NCBI RefSeq assembly: GCF_024359545.1
Contig: NZ_JAKQZG010000002.1
Span: forward strand, 434,001 to 498,000
Reading direction: 5' to 3'
DNA length: 64,000 nucleotides
DNA from: Jiella marina
Lineage (GTDB): Bacteria > Pseudomonadota > Alphaproteobacteria > Rhizobiales > Rhizobiaceae
The notes beneath the pieces are model-generated. The model was not told where the DNA came from and did no database searches. It saw nothing but the letters and a program-made list of their open reading frames with translations. Both the position numbers and the translations under genes were made by a program. Shown one piece after another: positions 27,011 through 35,635 of the stretch (its first letter is position 1; each line of letters opens with the position of its first letter).

Positions 27011-28045
27011 ATGAGCCGGAAGACCACTCTGGAAGAGATCGCCAAGGCCGCCGGCGTCAGCCTGAGCACCGTCGATCGGGTCGTGAATCGCCGCGGCGGT
27101 GTATCGCAGAAGGCCGAGGCCAGGGTTCTCAAATGGGCAAGCCAGCTCAATCTCGATCGCCGGATCTTCCGGTCGCATCTGCCGACCTTGCGGATCGCCG
27201 TCCTGATGCAATCGCGCGAGAACGATTTCTTCGCCTCGCTCCGCGATGCGTTCGCCGAACTCGAACATGCGGGCGGCAGCACCCGCATCTCGTTTCTCCT
27301 GCATCCCATGGACCCGCTGGACGTGCCGGGAACCGTCGCGCGGATCGACGAACTGGCGGCGAGTTATGACGGGCTGGTCATCACCTGCCCGGACCGGCCG
27401 CCGCTTGCCGAAGCCGTCAAACGGGCCGCGTCGCGCATTCCGGTGGTCACGGTCGTGACCGATCTGCCCCAGAGCGGCCGTCTTGCCTATGTCGGCCCCG
27501 ATAACCGGCAGATGGGCCGCGTGGCCGGCGAACTGATGGGGCGTTTCATCGGGCCATCGGGCGGCGAGGTGCTGGTGATCGTCGGCATGCACCACATGAT
27601 CGGCCATCAGGAACGGGAAATGGGCTTCCGCTCGATCCTGCGCGAGCGCTTCGCCAACTGCCATCTCCTCGAGATCGTCGAGAGCGAGGAGGATCCGGAG
27701 CGTGCGGCATCGCTCACCGAGGACGCGCTGCGCCGGCACCCCGGAATCCGCGGAATCTACAATGTCTCCGCCGGCAATTTCCCGATCTCGCAGAATGTCG
27801 AGAAGCTCGGGCGCAAGGGCGAGATCGTCATCATCACCCACGAACTGACGGCTCGCCGCCGAATGCTTCTGACCGAAGGTCGGATTGACGCCGTCATCGA
27901 CCAGAACCCGCGTCTGGAAGCCAGAAAATGCCTCGATGTCCTGGCGAGCCATTTCGGCCGCGACGAGCAGATCTCGTTCTCGTCGACCGCGACGCCGTTC
28001 CAGATCATTCTGAGAGAGAATTGCCCGTTGGTTGCGGCCGACTGA
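27011..28045 (+). CDS. LacI-family transcriptional regulator
   Basis: A 344-residue regulator. The N-terminal helix-turn-helix TLEEIAKAAGVSLSTVDRVVN (residues 5-25) is followed by the hinge region and a periplasmic-binding-like effector domain. The recognition helix VSLSTVDRVVNRRGG is of the subgroup that senses ribose/inositol-type sugars. The divergent operon makes it the likely local regulator, with the palindrome at 26979-27006 as its site. ATG 27011 is used instead of an in-frame TTG at 26984, which lies inside that palindrome. Confidence 0.85.
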   Translation: MSRKTTLEEIAKAAGVSLSTVDRVVNRRGGVSQKAEARVLKWASQLNLDRRIFRSHLPTLRIAVLMQSRENDFFASLRDAFAELEHAGGSTRISFLLHPMDPLDVPGTVARIDELAASYDGLVITCPDRPPLAEAVKRAASRIPVVTVVTDLPQSGRLAYVGPDNRQMGRVAGELMGRFIGPSGGEVLVIVGMHHMIGHQEREMGFRSILRERFANCHLLEIVESEEDPERAASLTEDALRRHPGIRGIYNVSAGNFPISQNVEKLGRKGEIVIITHELTARRRMLLTEGRIDAVIDQNPRLEARKCLDVLASHFGRDEQISFSSTATPFQIILRENCPLVAAD

Positions 28046-28102
28046 GTACGGGCGGGGCCCGGTCCTGTCGCCAGGCAGAGCCGTATCAGGACCTCAGGAC
28101 GA

Positions 28103-28573
28103 TTATCTCAAGACCGCACGCAAGGCTTCGACGACCATCTGGTGATCCTCCGGCTGGGAGAGACCCGAGACCGTCGCCGCGCCGACGACGCCCGCACCGG
28201 CCACACGGATCGGGACGCTGCCGCCATGGGCCGCATATTCGGTGACATCGAGCCCGGTTTCCGGGCCGACCGTCTTGCCCTTCGCCTTGAAGCGCACGCC
28301 GCCCAGCATGGAGGAGCAATGCATGCGGAGAACGAAATTGCTCTTCCGGCGCACCCAGGAATCATTGTCCGGCGCAGCGCCGGGCAGGGCAGCGTGAAAC
28401 AGCGTGCGGTTCGGGGTGCGGATGTCGATGACGATCGGAGCCCGGATCGCCCGTCCCGCCTCGACCAGGGCCATGCCGACGGCGATCGCGGTGTTCTCGT
28501 CAAAGGCCGTGAAGACGAGTTCTGCCTCGTGGGCTTCGAGTTCTTCCTGCGAGGGGATTTCAATCTGTGCCAT
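28103..28573 (-). CDS. UPF0303 family protein (HbpS-like)
   Basis: A 156-residue protein of the UPF0303/GlcG-HbpS-like fold: ELVFTAFDENTAIAVGMALVEAGRA at the N-terminus and YAAHGGSVPIRVAGAGVVGAATVSGL at the C-terminus, where GGSVPIRV is the family signature. HbpS-like proteins bind or degrade heme-like ligands; UPF0303 members are often encoded in sugar-catabolic clusters with no proven activity. It lies between convergent lacI and downstream of the leftward deoR. Confidence 0.78.
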   Translation of the reverse strand: MAQIEIPSQEELEAHEAELVFTAFDENTAIAVGMALVEAGRAIRAPIVIDIRTPNRTLFHAALPGAAPDNDSWVRRKSNFVLRMHCSSMLGGVRFKAKGKTVGPETGLDVTEYAAHGGSVPIRVAGAGVVGAATVSGLSQPEDHQMVVEALRAVLR

Positions 28574-28667
28574 GGGGTGTCGTCTCCTGAGGGCTCGGAT
28601 GTCTTGAGGGATGGGCGCTCGGGCCTCGCTCGCGGTCCCGGCGATGGAATGGATCGGCCCGCGCGCG

Positions 28668-29414
28668 CTAACCTGCGAGCGGCTCTGCGCTGCGCGTCGC
28701 GGAGGCGTTTTTCGGTGGTGTTTCCTGGTCGCTCATGAAAAGGTCGAACTCCTCCAGCGCGGCGACGAAGAAGGGCTCGCGGCGGCCGAATTTGGTGTGG
28801 TCGGCGACCAGCATCCGGCGCTCGCTGATCCGCATCATGGCGCGCTTGGCCGCGCCGTCCCATTCCTCCGACGCCGTGACGCCGAAAACCGGATCGACGG
28901 CGCAGGCACCCATCACTGCCAGTGTCGCGCGATAGCTGCCGATCGTCTCGATGGTGGCGGCGCCGCGAAACAGCCGCTGCTCCGCGTTCCACTCGCCGCC
29001 CACGACGATCAGGCGGATATCCTTGCGGTGCGACAAGGCGAGCGCCACGTCGAGGGACAGGGTGATGACCGTGAACGGGCCGGGCGGCAGCCGCCGCGCC
29101 ACCTCCAGCGTCGTCTGTCCGGCATCGATGACGAGGGTCGCGCCGGGCGTCAGATGCTCGGCCGCCATCTCCCCGATCTTCGCCTTGGCGTCGCCGGCGA
29201 TATGGCCGCGCACCTCGCGCCGTATGCTCGGCACGTCGAGGCTGACGGCGCCCCCATGGGTCTTCTGCAGGAAGCCCTGGCCGGAAAGGACCTCCAGGTC
29301 GCGGCGGATCGTGTCGTCGGAGACGGCGAAGCGCCGTCCCAGATCGCGCACGCGCACATGGCCCGCGTCGACGAGGATCGAAAGGATGGCCTTGCGACGT
29401 TCTTCGATTTCCAT
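28668..29414 (-). CDS. DeoR-family transcriptional repressor
   Basis: A 248-residue DeoR regulator: N-terminal helix-turn-helix VRVRDLGRRFAVSDDTIRRDLEVL (about residues 20-42), the linker THGGAVS, and a sugar-phosphate isomerase-like effector domain with VIDAGQTTLEVARRL and LVADHTKFGRR. DeoR repressors respond to phosphorylated sugars. It is divergent from the Gfo/Idh/MocA gene at 29596, which it likely controls together with itself. Leftward, UPF0303 follows after 94 bases. Confidence 0.88.
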   Translation of the reverse strand: MEIEERRKAILSILVDAGHVRVRDLGRRFAVSDDTIRRDLEVLSGQGFLQKTHGGAVSLDVPSIRREVRGHIAGDAKAKIGEMAAEHLTPGATLVIDAGQTTLEVARRLPPGPFTVITLSLDVALALSHRKDIRLIVVGGEWNAEQRLFRGAATIETIGSYRATLAVMGACAVDPVFGVTASEEWDGAAKRAMMRISERRMLVADHTKFGRREPFFVAALEEFDLFMSDQETPPKNASATRSAEPLAG

Positions 29415-29517
29415 GGAGTCGTGATAGTCGAGTCGGGAAAACTCCGCAACAAAAACGCATTAGATATGCTGGTTTTTCTCGCATTGGCGCAAATAATGCC
29501 GCATCTGGCTTGACCCA

Positions 29518-29534
29518 TGCGGAAATTCTCCGCA
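29518..29534. promoter_or_regulatory. Operator candidate in the deoR divergent promoter
   Basis: TGCGGA-AATTC-TCCGCA is a perfect six-base inverted repeat with a 5-base spacer in the deoR/Gfo divergent gap (29415-29595). More copies of the half-site occur nearby: ATCCGCA at 29536-29542 and ACTCCGCA at about 29442-29449. Repeated half-sites of this kind are usual for DeoR repressors. Confidence 0.5.
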
Positions 29535-29595
29535 AATCCGCATGACGCACAGCGGGGAACCGCATTCCTCCCAATACCTGCAGAAAGGTCCGGAC

Positions 29596-30618
29596 ATGTC
29601 GGAAATCAAAGTCGGCCTCATCGGCTTCGGCCTCGCCGGATCGGTATTCCATGCGCCTCTCATTGCCGCCGAGCCCCGGTTCGAGCTGGCAGCCGTCGCG
29701 ACGTCGCGCGACCTGCCGGCGGAGTTTGCGGCCGCCCGGACCTACACGGATCCGATGGAACTGATCGGCGATCCGGCGATCGACCTTGTGGTCGTCGCCT
29801 CGCCCAACACGAGCCATGCGCCGCTCGCCCGTGCGGCTCTCATGGCGGGCAAGCATGTGGTCGTCGACAAGCCCTTCACGATCGACACGCGCGAGGCCCA
29901 GGAGCTGATCGATCTCGCCAAGCTGAAGAACCGCCATCTGTCGGTCTTTCAAAACCGGCGCTGGGACGGCAATTTCATCACCGTGCGCGAGCTTCTCGAC
30001 GAGGGTGCGGTGGGCGAGCTGCGCTATTGCGAGATCCATTACGATCGCTTCCGGCCAGCGCTCAAGGTCGACTGGCGCGAGACAGTCACCCCCGGCGCGG
30101 GTGTGCTCTACAATCTCGGGCCGCATGTATTGGATCAGGCGATCTGCCTCTTCGGCAAACCGAAATCGCTCTTCGCCGATATCGCCGTCCAGCGCGATGG
30201 CGCGGCGGTCGCCGACTACTTCCATATCGTGCTCGACTATGAACGTCTCCGCGTCGTCGTCCACGCCTCGACGCTCGTCGCGAAACCGGGGCCGCGTCTC
30301 GTCGCCCACGGCACGACCGGCAGCCTCTATCAGTACGGCATGGACCAGCAGGAACCGCAGCTGGCGGCGGGTCTGAGGCCCGGCGAACCCGGCTGGGGCG
30401 AGGCGGAGGAGGTCTCGATCACCATCAGCGATGGCGAGACGGACCGGTCTATCGCGCCCAAGCCGGGCGCCTATGAGTGCTTCTATGGTGGTGTCGCCGC
30501 AGCCATTCTCGACGGAGCGCCTTCGCCCGTCACCCATGAGGAGGCCTACACGCTGATGGCCATGCTGGAAGCCGCACGCCGGAGCGCGGTGGAAGGCCGC
30601 AAGGTCGCGCTGGTGTGA
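29596..30618 (+). CDS. Gfo/Idh/MocA-family oxidoreductase (YdgJ-like)
   Basis: A 340-residue dehydrogenase with Rossmann motif GFGLAGSVFHAPL and catalytic lysine K92 in VDKPFTI; the second domain begins around QNRRWDGNFITVRELL, and GVLYNLGPHVLDQAI supplies the usual Asp/His region with Asn-Leu-Gly-Pro-His. The YdgJ-type start (VGLIGFGLAGSVFHAP) is clear. Likely oxidises a sugar or inositol isomer. ATG 29596 follows an AAAGG site; 18 extra in-frame codons upstream lie in the operator area. Confidence 0.83.
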   Translation: MSEIKVGLIGFGLAGSVFHAPLIAAEPRFELAAVATSRDLPAEFAAARTYTDPMELIGDPAIDLVVVASPNTSHAPLARAALMAGKHVVVDKPFTIDTREAQELIDLAKLKNRHLSVFQNRRWDGNFITVRELLDEGAVGELRYCEIHYDRFRPALKVDWRETVTPGAGVLYNLGPHVLDQAICLFGKPKSLFADIAVQRDGAAVADYFHIVLDYERLRVVVHASTLVAKPGPRLVAHGTTGSLYQYGMDQQEPQLAAGLRPGEPGWGEAEEVSITISDGETDRSIAPKPGAYECFYGGVAAAILDGAPSPVTHEEAYTLMAMLEAARRSAVEGRKVALV

Positions 30619-30757
30619 CGGCGGAGCCGCATGCGCGTCAGGGGGGAGGCAGGAGCGCTTGGCGCCGTTTCCCTCCTTTTGCGACACGAAACCGGTTCGC
30701 GCCGCGCCTCATCATGAGGTAAGGGCATGCGGGAACGCGCAAGGGAGGCGCCTCCGC

Positions 30758-31885
30758 ATGACAAGCCCGGGCGAGCGCAAACGGGTCACGATCCTCGACG
30801 TCGCGAGAGAGGCCGGGGTGTCGAAATCCTCGGTCTCGCTGGTCCTGCGCGGCTCGCCGCTGGTCAGCGACGACACCCGGGAGCGGGTGCGGACCGCCGC
30901 AAAGAGCCTCGGCTACATCTATCATCGCGGCGCGGCCTCGCTGCGCATGGCGAAGAGCCGCTTCGTCGCCCTGGTCATTCCCGACCTGACCAACCCCTTC
31001 TTCGCCCAGTTGGCCGTCGCGGCCGAGGCGGCCCTGTTTGAAAAGGATTACGTGCCGCTTCTGGCCAATACCGGCGACGAGCGCGACCGGCAGTTCCGGG
31101 TTCTGCGCACCATGCGCGAATATGGCGTCGCCGGCGTGATGATGAGCCCGGCCCATGGCACGTCCCATGCCGACATTGCCGGGCTCGGCATTCCGGCCGT
31201 GGGCGTCATGCGCCGGCTGACCGACGGCCTCTCGGCCGAGCTTCCCTATATCGGCCCCGACAACGAGGCGGGGTTTCGGGCGCTCACCCGCTATCTGATC
31301 GACAATGGCCACCGGCGCTTTGCCTTTCTCGGCGGCTATCCGACCATGTCCACCCAGAGGGAGCGGCTGGCCGGCTTTCATGCCGCGCTCGACGAGGCGG
31401 GTCTCGATCCGGCCGAGGCCGCCACGATCCATGAAGGTCTGCCCTCCCGGTCTGGCGGCCGGGCCGCAGCGAATGAGGCGCTGGCGGCCCGCCGGGCCAG
31501 CGCCTTCGTTGCCTATAACGACGTGGTCGCCTTCGGCGCCAACCGGCTGCTGGTCGAGGCAGGGCTGAAGGTCGGGCGCGACATCGCGCTCACCGGCTTC
31601 GACGACGTCGCCGAGGCCAGCCACAATGCGCCGCCGCTCACCACCGTCGACGTCCGCATCGCCGATCTCGGCCGGCTCGCGGCCGAAACGCTGGTCGCGC
31701 GCATCGAAGGCGCCGAGACGGCCGCCGAAACCATCGTGCCGGTGGAGCTCAAGATCCGCGAATCGAGCGGATGGGCGGGCTCCGGCCGCTCATCCGGCGA
31801 CTGCGCGCCTTCGTTCGCTGACAAGGAGCGACACACCCAAGAACATCATCCCGGCCTCGAGCCGAAATCCATGCCACAGCGCTGA
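30758..31885 (+). CDS. LacI-family transcriptional regulator with repeat-derived tail
   Basis: A 375-residue regulator: HTH TILDVAREAGVSKSSVSLVLRG (residues 10-31), hinge GYIYHRGAASLRM, and a type I periplasmic-binding-like sensor domain ending near IVPVELKIRESSG. A GGGAGG site precedes ATG 30758. The last about 20 residues (HTQEHHPGLEPKSMPQR) do not belong to the family; they are encoded by a diverged copy of the intergenic repeat seen at 19655-19791, which has replaced or extended the 3-prime end. The gene precedes afr, whose upstream region contains a LacI-type operator. Confidence 0.85.
   Translation: MTSPGERKRVTILDVAREAGVSKSSVSLVLRGSPLVSDDTRERVRTAAKSLGYIYHRGAASLRMAKSRFVALVIPDLTNPFFAQLAVAAEAALFEKDYVPLLANTGDERDRQFRVLRTMREYGVAGVMMSPAHGTSHADIAGLGIPAVGVMRRLTDGLSAELPYIGPDNEAGFRALTRYLIDNGHRRFAFLGGYPTMSTQRERLAGFHAALDEAGLDPAEAATIHEGLPSRSGGRAAANEALAARRASAFVAYNDVVAFGANRLLVEAGLKVGRDIALTGFDDVAEASHNAPPLTTVDVRIADLGRLAAETLVARIEGAETAAETIVPVELKIRESSGWAGSGRSSGDCAPSFADKERHTQEHHPGLEPKSMPQR
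31843..31875 (+). repeat. Diverged palindromic repeat inside the lacI 3-prime end
   Basis: Positions 31843-31875 match the 32-base repeat of 19655-19686 with only a few differences (CATCCCGGCCTCGAGCCG, then ATCCATGCC). It is read in frame as HPGLEPKSMP at the end of the LacI protein. Confidence 0.7.
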
Positions 31886-31927
31886 CCCTACGTGTCGGGT
31901 TCGTGCTGCCAGGATTTCGCCAACATC

Positions 31928-31975
31928 CCAACTTGACTGTTTTGGAACGTTCCATTACGGCTAAAACCAAGTTGG
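31928..31975. promoter_or_regulatory. LacI-type operator region upstream of afr
   Basis: TGGAACGTTCCA (31943-31954) is a perfect palindrome with a central CG, the form LacI-family proteins bind. It is flanked by CCAACTTG (31928-31935) and CAAGTTGG (31968-31975), a second perfect inverted repeat. Further right, the half-site TCAAAATGC (31981-31989) repeats the one in front of the other lacI. The region is the only gap between lacI (30758) and afr (32033). Confidence 0.6.
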
Positions 31976-32032
31976 AATGCTCAAAATGCCAACATCGCCG
32001 GTCGGGAGGGATCGGCACGAAAGGGAGGTTTC

Positions 32033-33034
32033 ATGCGCTGGGCTCTAATAGGCGCGAGCCGGATCGCGGCCAATTACATGATCGATGCCATCCGCTCGGT
32101 GGAAGGCTCGACGATCACCGCCGTCTTGAGTTCGGACGCGGCGCGTGGCGCGGATTACGCCAGGACCCATGGCATTGCCGAGAGCTATACCGATCTCGAT
32201 CGAATGCTGGCCGAGGCCGAGATCGACGCGGTCTATATTTCGACCACCAATGAGAAGCACCATGCCGAGGCCATGGCGGCGATTGCGGCGGGCAAGCATG
32301 TGATGTGCGAAAAGCCCCTGGCGATGACGGTCGCCGACGCAGCCGAGATGGTGCGTGCGGCCGCCGAGAAGGGCGTGGTCTTCGGCACCAACCATCATCT
32401 GCGCAATGCCGGCACGCATCTGGCGATCCGCGACCTGATCGCCAATGGCGCGATCGGAAATGTGCTGAGCGCCCGCGTCTTTCATGCGGTCAACCTGCCA
32501 GAGGTGCTGCGCGGCTGGCGGATCGACAATCCCGGCGCCGGCGGCGGGGTCATTCCGGACATCGTCGTGCATGACGCCGATACGGTGCGCTTCCATCTGG
32601 GCGAGGATCCGGTCGAAGTCGTCGCGAGGCAGACCGTCTCCGGTCTCGGACAGGGGGTCGAAGACAGCGCCATGTCGATCTGGGAGATGCCGTCGGGCAC
32701 GATGGTCCAGACCCATGAGAGCTTCACCCACGCCTTTGCCGAGACGGGTATCGAATTCCACGGCACCAAGGGATCGATCGTGGCGCGCGGCGTCATGACC
32801 CAGAATCCGGTCGGCGAGGTCTGGCTCACCGATGAGAATGGCCGCAAATCGGTGCCTTACGAGACGCACGGGCTCTATGAGCGCTCGATGAGGCTCTTCC
32901 ACGCCGCAGCGCGCGGCGAGGGGCGCCCCTCGGCGGATGGCGTCGACGGAGTGAAGTCGCTCGCCGTCGCCATGGCCGTCAAGGCTGCTGCCGATTCCGG
33001 CAAGGCGGTCGCCGTCGATTACGGAGGGTTCTGA
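32033..33034 (+). CDS. afr: 1,5-anhydro-D-fructose reductase
   Basis: A 333-residue Gfo/Idh/MocA protein strongly resembling the NADPH-dependent 1,5-anhydrofructose reductase of Sinorhizobium morelense, which makes 1,5-anhydro-D-mannitol. The start RWALIGASRIA, TTNEKHHAE, CEKPLAMTV, GTNHHLRNAGTH and VHDADTVRF are shared segments. Residues recalled as important in that enzyme fall at the same positions: K94, H151, W162, R163, D176 and H180. It starts a three-gene unit: the CoA-transferase gene begins 4 bases after it. A related sugar substrate cannot be ruled out. Confidence 0.75.
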   Translation: MRWALIGASRIAANYMIDAIRSVEGSTITAVLSSDAARGADYARTHGIAESYTDLDRMLAEAEIDAVYISTTNEKHHAEAMAAIAAGKHVMCEKPLAMTVADAAEMVRAAAEKGVVFGTNHHLRNAGTHLAIRDLIANGAIGNVLSARVFHAVNLPEVLRGWRIDNPGAGGGVIPDIVVHDADTVRFHLGEDPVEVVARQTVSGLGQGVEDSAMSIWEMPSGTMVQTHESFTHAFAETGIEFHGTKGSIVARGVMTQNPVGEVWLTDENGRKSVPYETHGLYERSMRLFHAAARGEGRPSADGVDGVKSLAVAMAVKAAADSGKAVAVDYGGF

Positions 33035-33038
33035 GGCC

Positions 33039-34613
33039 GTGGCGTCCAAGCTCGTCAGCCCGGAAGAGGCCGTCAGCCGAATTGCCGACGGGGCCGTCGT
33101 CACGGTGTCGTCGTCCTCGGGCCTCGGCTGCCCGGACAAGGTGCTTGAAGTCCTCGGCAAGCGGTTCGACGGTGAGGGCCATCCGCGTGACCTCACCATG
33201 TTGCACCCGATCGCGGCCGGCGACATGTACGGCATCAAGGGCATCGATCACATTGCCAAGGACGGGCTGATCAAGCGCGTGCTCGCCGGCTCCTATCCGT
33301 CCGGTCCGTCGTCTCTGCCGATGCCGGAAATCTGGAAGATGCTGACGGAAAACCGGGTCGCGGCTTATAATGTGCCGTCCGGCATCCTCTTCGACATGCA
33401 TGCCGACGTCGCGGCACGCCGGGCGGGCGTGTTGACCAAGGTCGGGCTCGACACATTCGTCGATCCGATCCGCGAGGGCTGCGCGATGAACGACGTCGCG
33501 GCCGAACAACCGATCGTCTCGCGCGTCGAGCTCGGCGGCGAGACCTGGCTGCATTTCCCGAACATCGTGCCCGATGTCGCCATCATCCGCGCGACCACGG
33601 CGGACGAGCGCGGCAATCTCACCTATGAGCACGAAGGCGCCTATCTCGGCGCGCTGGAGCAGGCGATCGCGGTCCGCAACCATGGCGGCCTCGTCATCGC
33701 CCAGGTGAAGCGCGTCACCGCGTCGGGGTCGCTTCGGCCCCACGATGTCAGGGTGCCGGGCCATCTGGTGGACCTGATCGTCACCGATCCCGAGCAGTTG
33801 CAGACCACCGGAACGCCGTACGATCCGGCGATTTCCGGCGAGATCATCCGGCCCTGGGACAGTTTTTCGACGCCGGAATTCAGCGTCGAGACGATCATTG
33901 CGCGCCGCGCGGCCATGGAATTGTCCGCCGGACAGACGGCCAATCTCGGCTTCGGCATCTCGGCGATGGTGCCGCGCATCCTGGTCGAGGCCGGCCATCC
34001 GCAGGCTGTCACCTGGGCGATCGAGCAGGGGGCGACCGGCGGTGTGCCGCTTCTGGGCTTCGCCTTCGGCTGCGCGTCGAATGCCGACGCCATCATGCCG
34101 AGCCCACAGCAATTCACCTACTTTCAAGGCGGCGGCTTCGACATGTCCTTCCTCTCCTTCCTGGAGGTCGATGCGGAAGGCAACGTCAACGTCTCGAAGC
34201 TCGGCAAGAAGCCCTATCTGACGGCCGGCTGCGGCGGCTTCGTCGATATCACGGCGCATGCCAAGAAGATCGTTTTTTCCGGCTTCTTCGAGGCCGGTGC
34301 GCAGTTCGACGTGTCAGGCGATGGATTGCGGATTTCGAAGCCCGGCAAGTTCACCAAGATGGTCGACCAGGTCGAGCATGTGACCTTCTCGGGCCGGCGG
34401 GCGCGCGAGATCGGCCAGGACGTTCTTTACGTCACCGAGCGCTGCGTCATCCGTCTGACGGAAGAGGGGCTCACGGCCACTGAGATCATGCCCGGCATCG
34501 ACCCCGAGCGCGATATCGTCGAGGCCTCGAAGGGCCGGGTGAAGGTCGCTCCGGACGCGGTTTCGATGCCCCGCGCACTCTTGCGCGAAGGACCCATGGA
34601 GCTTGAGCTATGA
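33039..34613 (+). CDS. Fused acyl-CoA:acetate/3-ketoacid CoA-transferase
   Basis: A 524-residue class I CoA-transferase in which alpha and beta subunits are fused, as in propionate CoA-transferase/YdiF. The N-terminal domain opens SPEEAVSRIADGAVVTVSSSSGLGCPD (CoA-transferase glycine-rich loop region); the catalytic glutamate is expected in TWAIEQGATGGVPLLGF. The start is GTG 33039, 4 bases after afr. It moves CoA between a short acyl-CoA and acetate or another acid. Its place between a sugar reductase and an enoyl-CoA hydratase is unusual. Confidence 0.85.
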   Translation: MASKLVSPEEAVSRIADGAVVTVSSSSGLGCPDKVLEVLGKRFDGEGHPRDLTMLHPIAAGDMYGIKGIDHIAKDGLIKRVLAGSYPSGPSSLPMPEIWKMLTENRVAAYNVPSGILFDMHADVAARRAGVLTKVGLDTFVDPIREGCAMNDVAAEQPIVSRVELGGETWLHFPNIVPDVAIIRATTADERGNLTYEHEGAYLGALEQAIAVRNHGGLVIAQVKRVTASGSLRPHDVRVPGHLVDLIVTDPEQLQTTGTPYDPAISGEIIRPWDSFSTPEFSVETIIARRAAMELSAGQTANLGFGISAMVPRILVEAGHPQAVTWAIEQGATGGVPLLGFAFGCASNADAIMPSPQQFTYFQGGGFDMSFLSFLEVDAEGNVNVSKLGKKPYLTAGCGGFVDITAHAKKIVFSGFFEAGAQFDVSGDGLRISKPGKFTKMVDQVEHVTFSGRRAREIGQDVLYVTERCVIRLTEEGLTATEIMPGIDPERDIVEASKGRVKVAPDAVSMPRALLREGPMELEL

Positions 34614-35377
34614 GCACGGTCCATCTTCGCATGCACGGATCGGTCGCCGAGCTTCGCCTGGACAATCCGGACAAGCTCAACGCCTTCACCATGCCCATGC
34701 TCGAGGCGCTCGAGGCTCATTGTGCGACGATCGACCGGGATGCCGCGATCACGGCGGTGGTGCTGACGGCGGAAAAGGCGAAGGCGTTCTGCGCCGGCGC
34801 CGATATCGTCGCCTGGGGTGCCTTGTCACCGGCGGAATTCGCCCGGCACTGGATCCGCGACGGTCATCGCATCTTCGACCGGCTGGCGCGGCTTTCCAAG
34901 CCGACCATCGCCGCGATCGGTGCTCATGCCTTCGGCGGCGGGCTGGAGCTTGCTGCGACCTGCGATCTCAGGGTCATGGCACCGCGCGCCACGCTCGCCT
35001 TGCCGGAAGCCGGTGTGGGGATCGTTCCGGGCTGGTCGGGCACCCAGCGTCTGGTGCGTCTCTTGGGCGAGCCGACGGTCAAGGAAATGGCGCTGTTCGG
35101 CCGGAGGATCGGCGCCGAGCGGGCGGTCGCCTGCGGCTTCGCGGTGGAAGTGGCGGAAGACGCGGATGCCGCGGCCTTCGCCATTGCCGAAGAGGCGAAG
35201 CGCCTGTCGCCGCGCGCCACCGAGGCTGCGAAATACATGATCCATGCGGCTGTGGGTGAGGATCGTGCCGCGATGATCGAGACGCTTGCGGGCGGTATGA
35301 TCGCCGCCACGGATGACCGCAACGAAGGCGTCGCCGCTTTCCGCGAAAAACGCAAACCGGGATTCACGGGGGCCTGA
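34610..35377 (+). CDS. Enoyl-CoA hydratase/isomerase family protein
   Basis: A 255-residue crotonase-fold protein. Oxyanion-hole segments are AFCAGADIVAW (residues 61-71) and AFGGGLELAATCDLRV; the hydratase catalytic Glu positions would be in LPEAGVGIVPGWSGTQRLVR, where one acidic residue (PEAG) is seen. Such proteins hydrate enoyl-CoA or isomerise or hydrolyse CoA thioesters. It overlaps the CoA-transferase stop by four bases, so the two are made together. Substrate unknown. Confidence 0.83.
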   Translation: MSTVHLRMHGSVAELRLDNPDKLNAFTMPMLEALEAHCATIDRDAAITAVVLTAEKAKAFCAGADIVAWGALSPAEFARHWIRDGHRIFDRLARLSKPTIAAIGAHAFGGGLELAATCDLRVMAPRATLALPEAGVGIVPGWSGTQRLVRLLGEPTVKEMALFGRRIGAERAVACGFAVEVAEDADAAAFAIAEEAKRLSPRATEAAKYMIHAAVGEDRAAMIETLAGGMIAATDDRNEGVAAFREKRKPGFTGA

Positions 35378-35467
35378 TGGTGGAACTCCCCGTCCATGCC
35401 GACGATGGCGCGAGACGCTCGGAATTTCGCCCGGGCACGGCGCAACATGGCAATAAAGCATTCTCCA

Positions 35468-35504
35468 TGATTTTTCTGCCGACGGGACTGGACGGCAAAA
35501 ATCA
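35468..35504. repeat. Stem-loop before the sugar importer operon
   Basis: TGATTTTTCTGCCG and CGGCAAAAATCA are nearly perfect inverse complements around an 11-base loop, in the 258-base gap between the enoyl-CoA hydratase gene and the sugar importer operon. It may end the upstream operon, or be an operator for the downstream one, whose start is 132 bases away. Confidence 0.4.
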
Positions 35505-35635
35505 AGTGGATACGCTCGCCGAGCGGGGCGGGGTTTTGCCTGCCCTGAAATGATGAGCTTCGTGTTTCGCGGACCCCGGTTCATCGGGCGTCACCGCGAC
35601 GGACATTTTCTGAAACGCATATCGGGAGGAAACTT

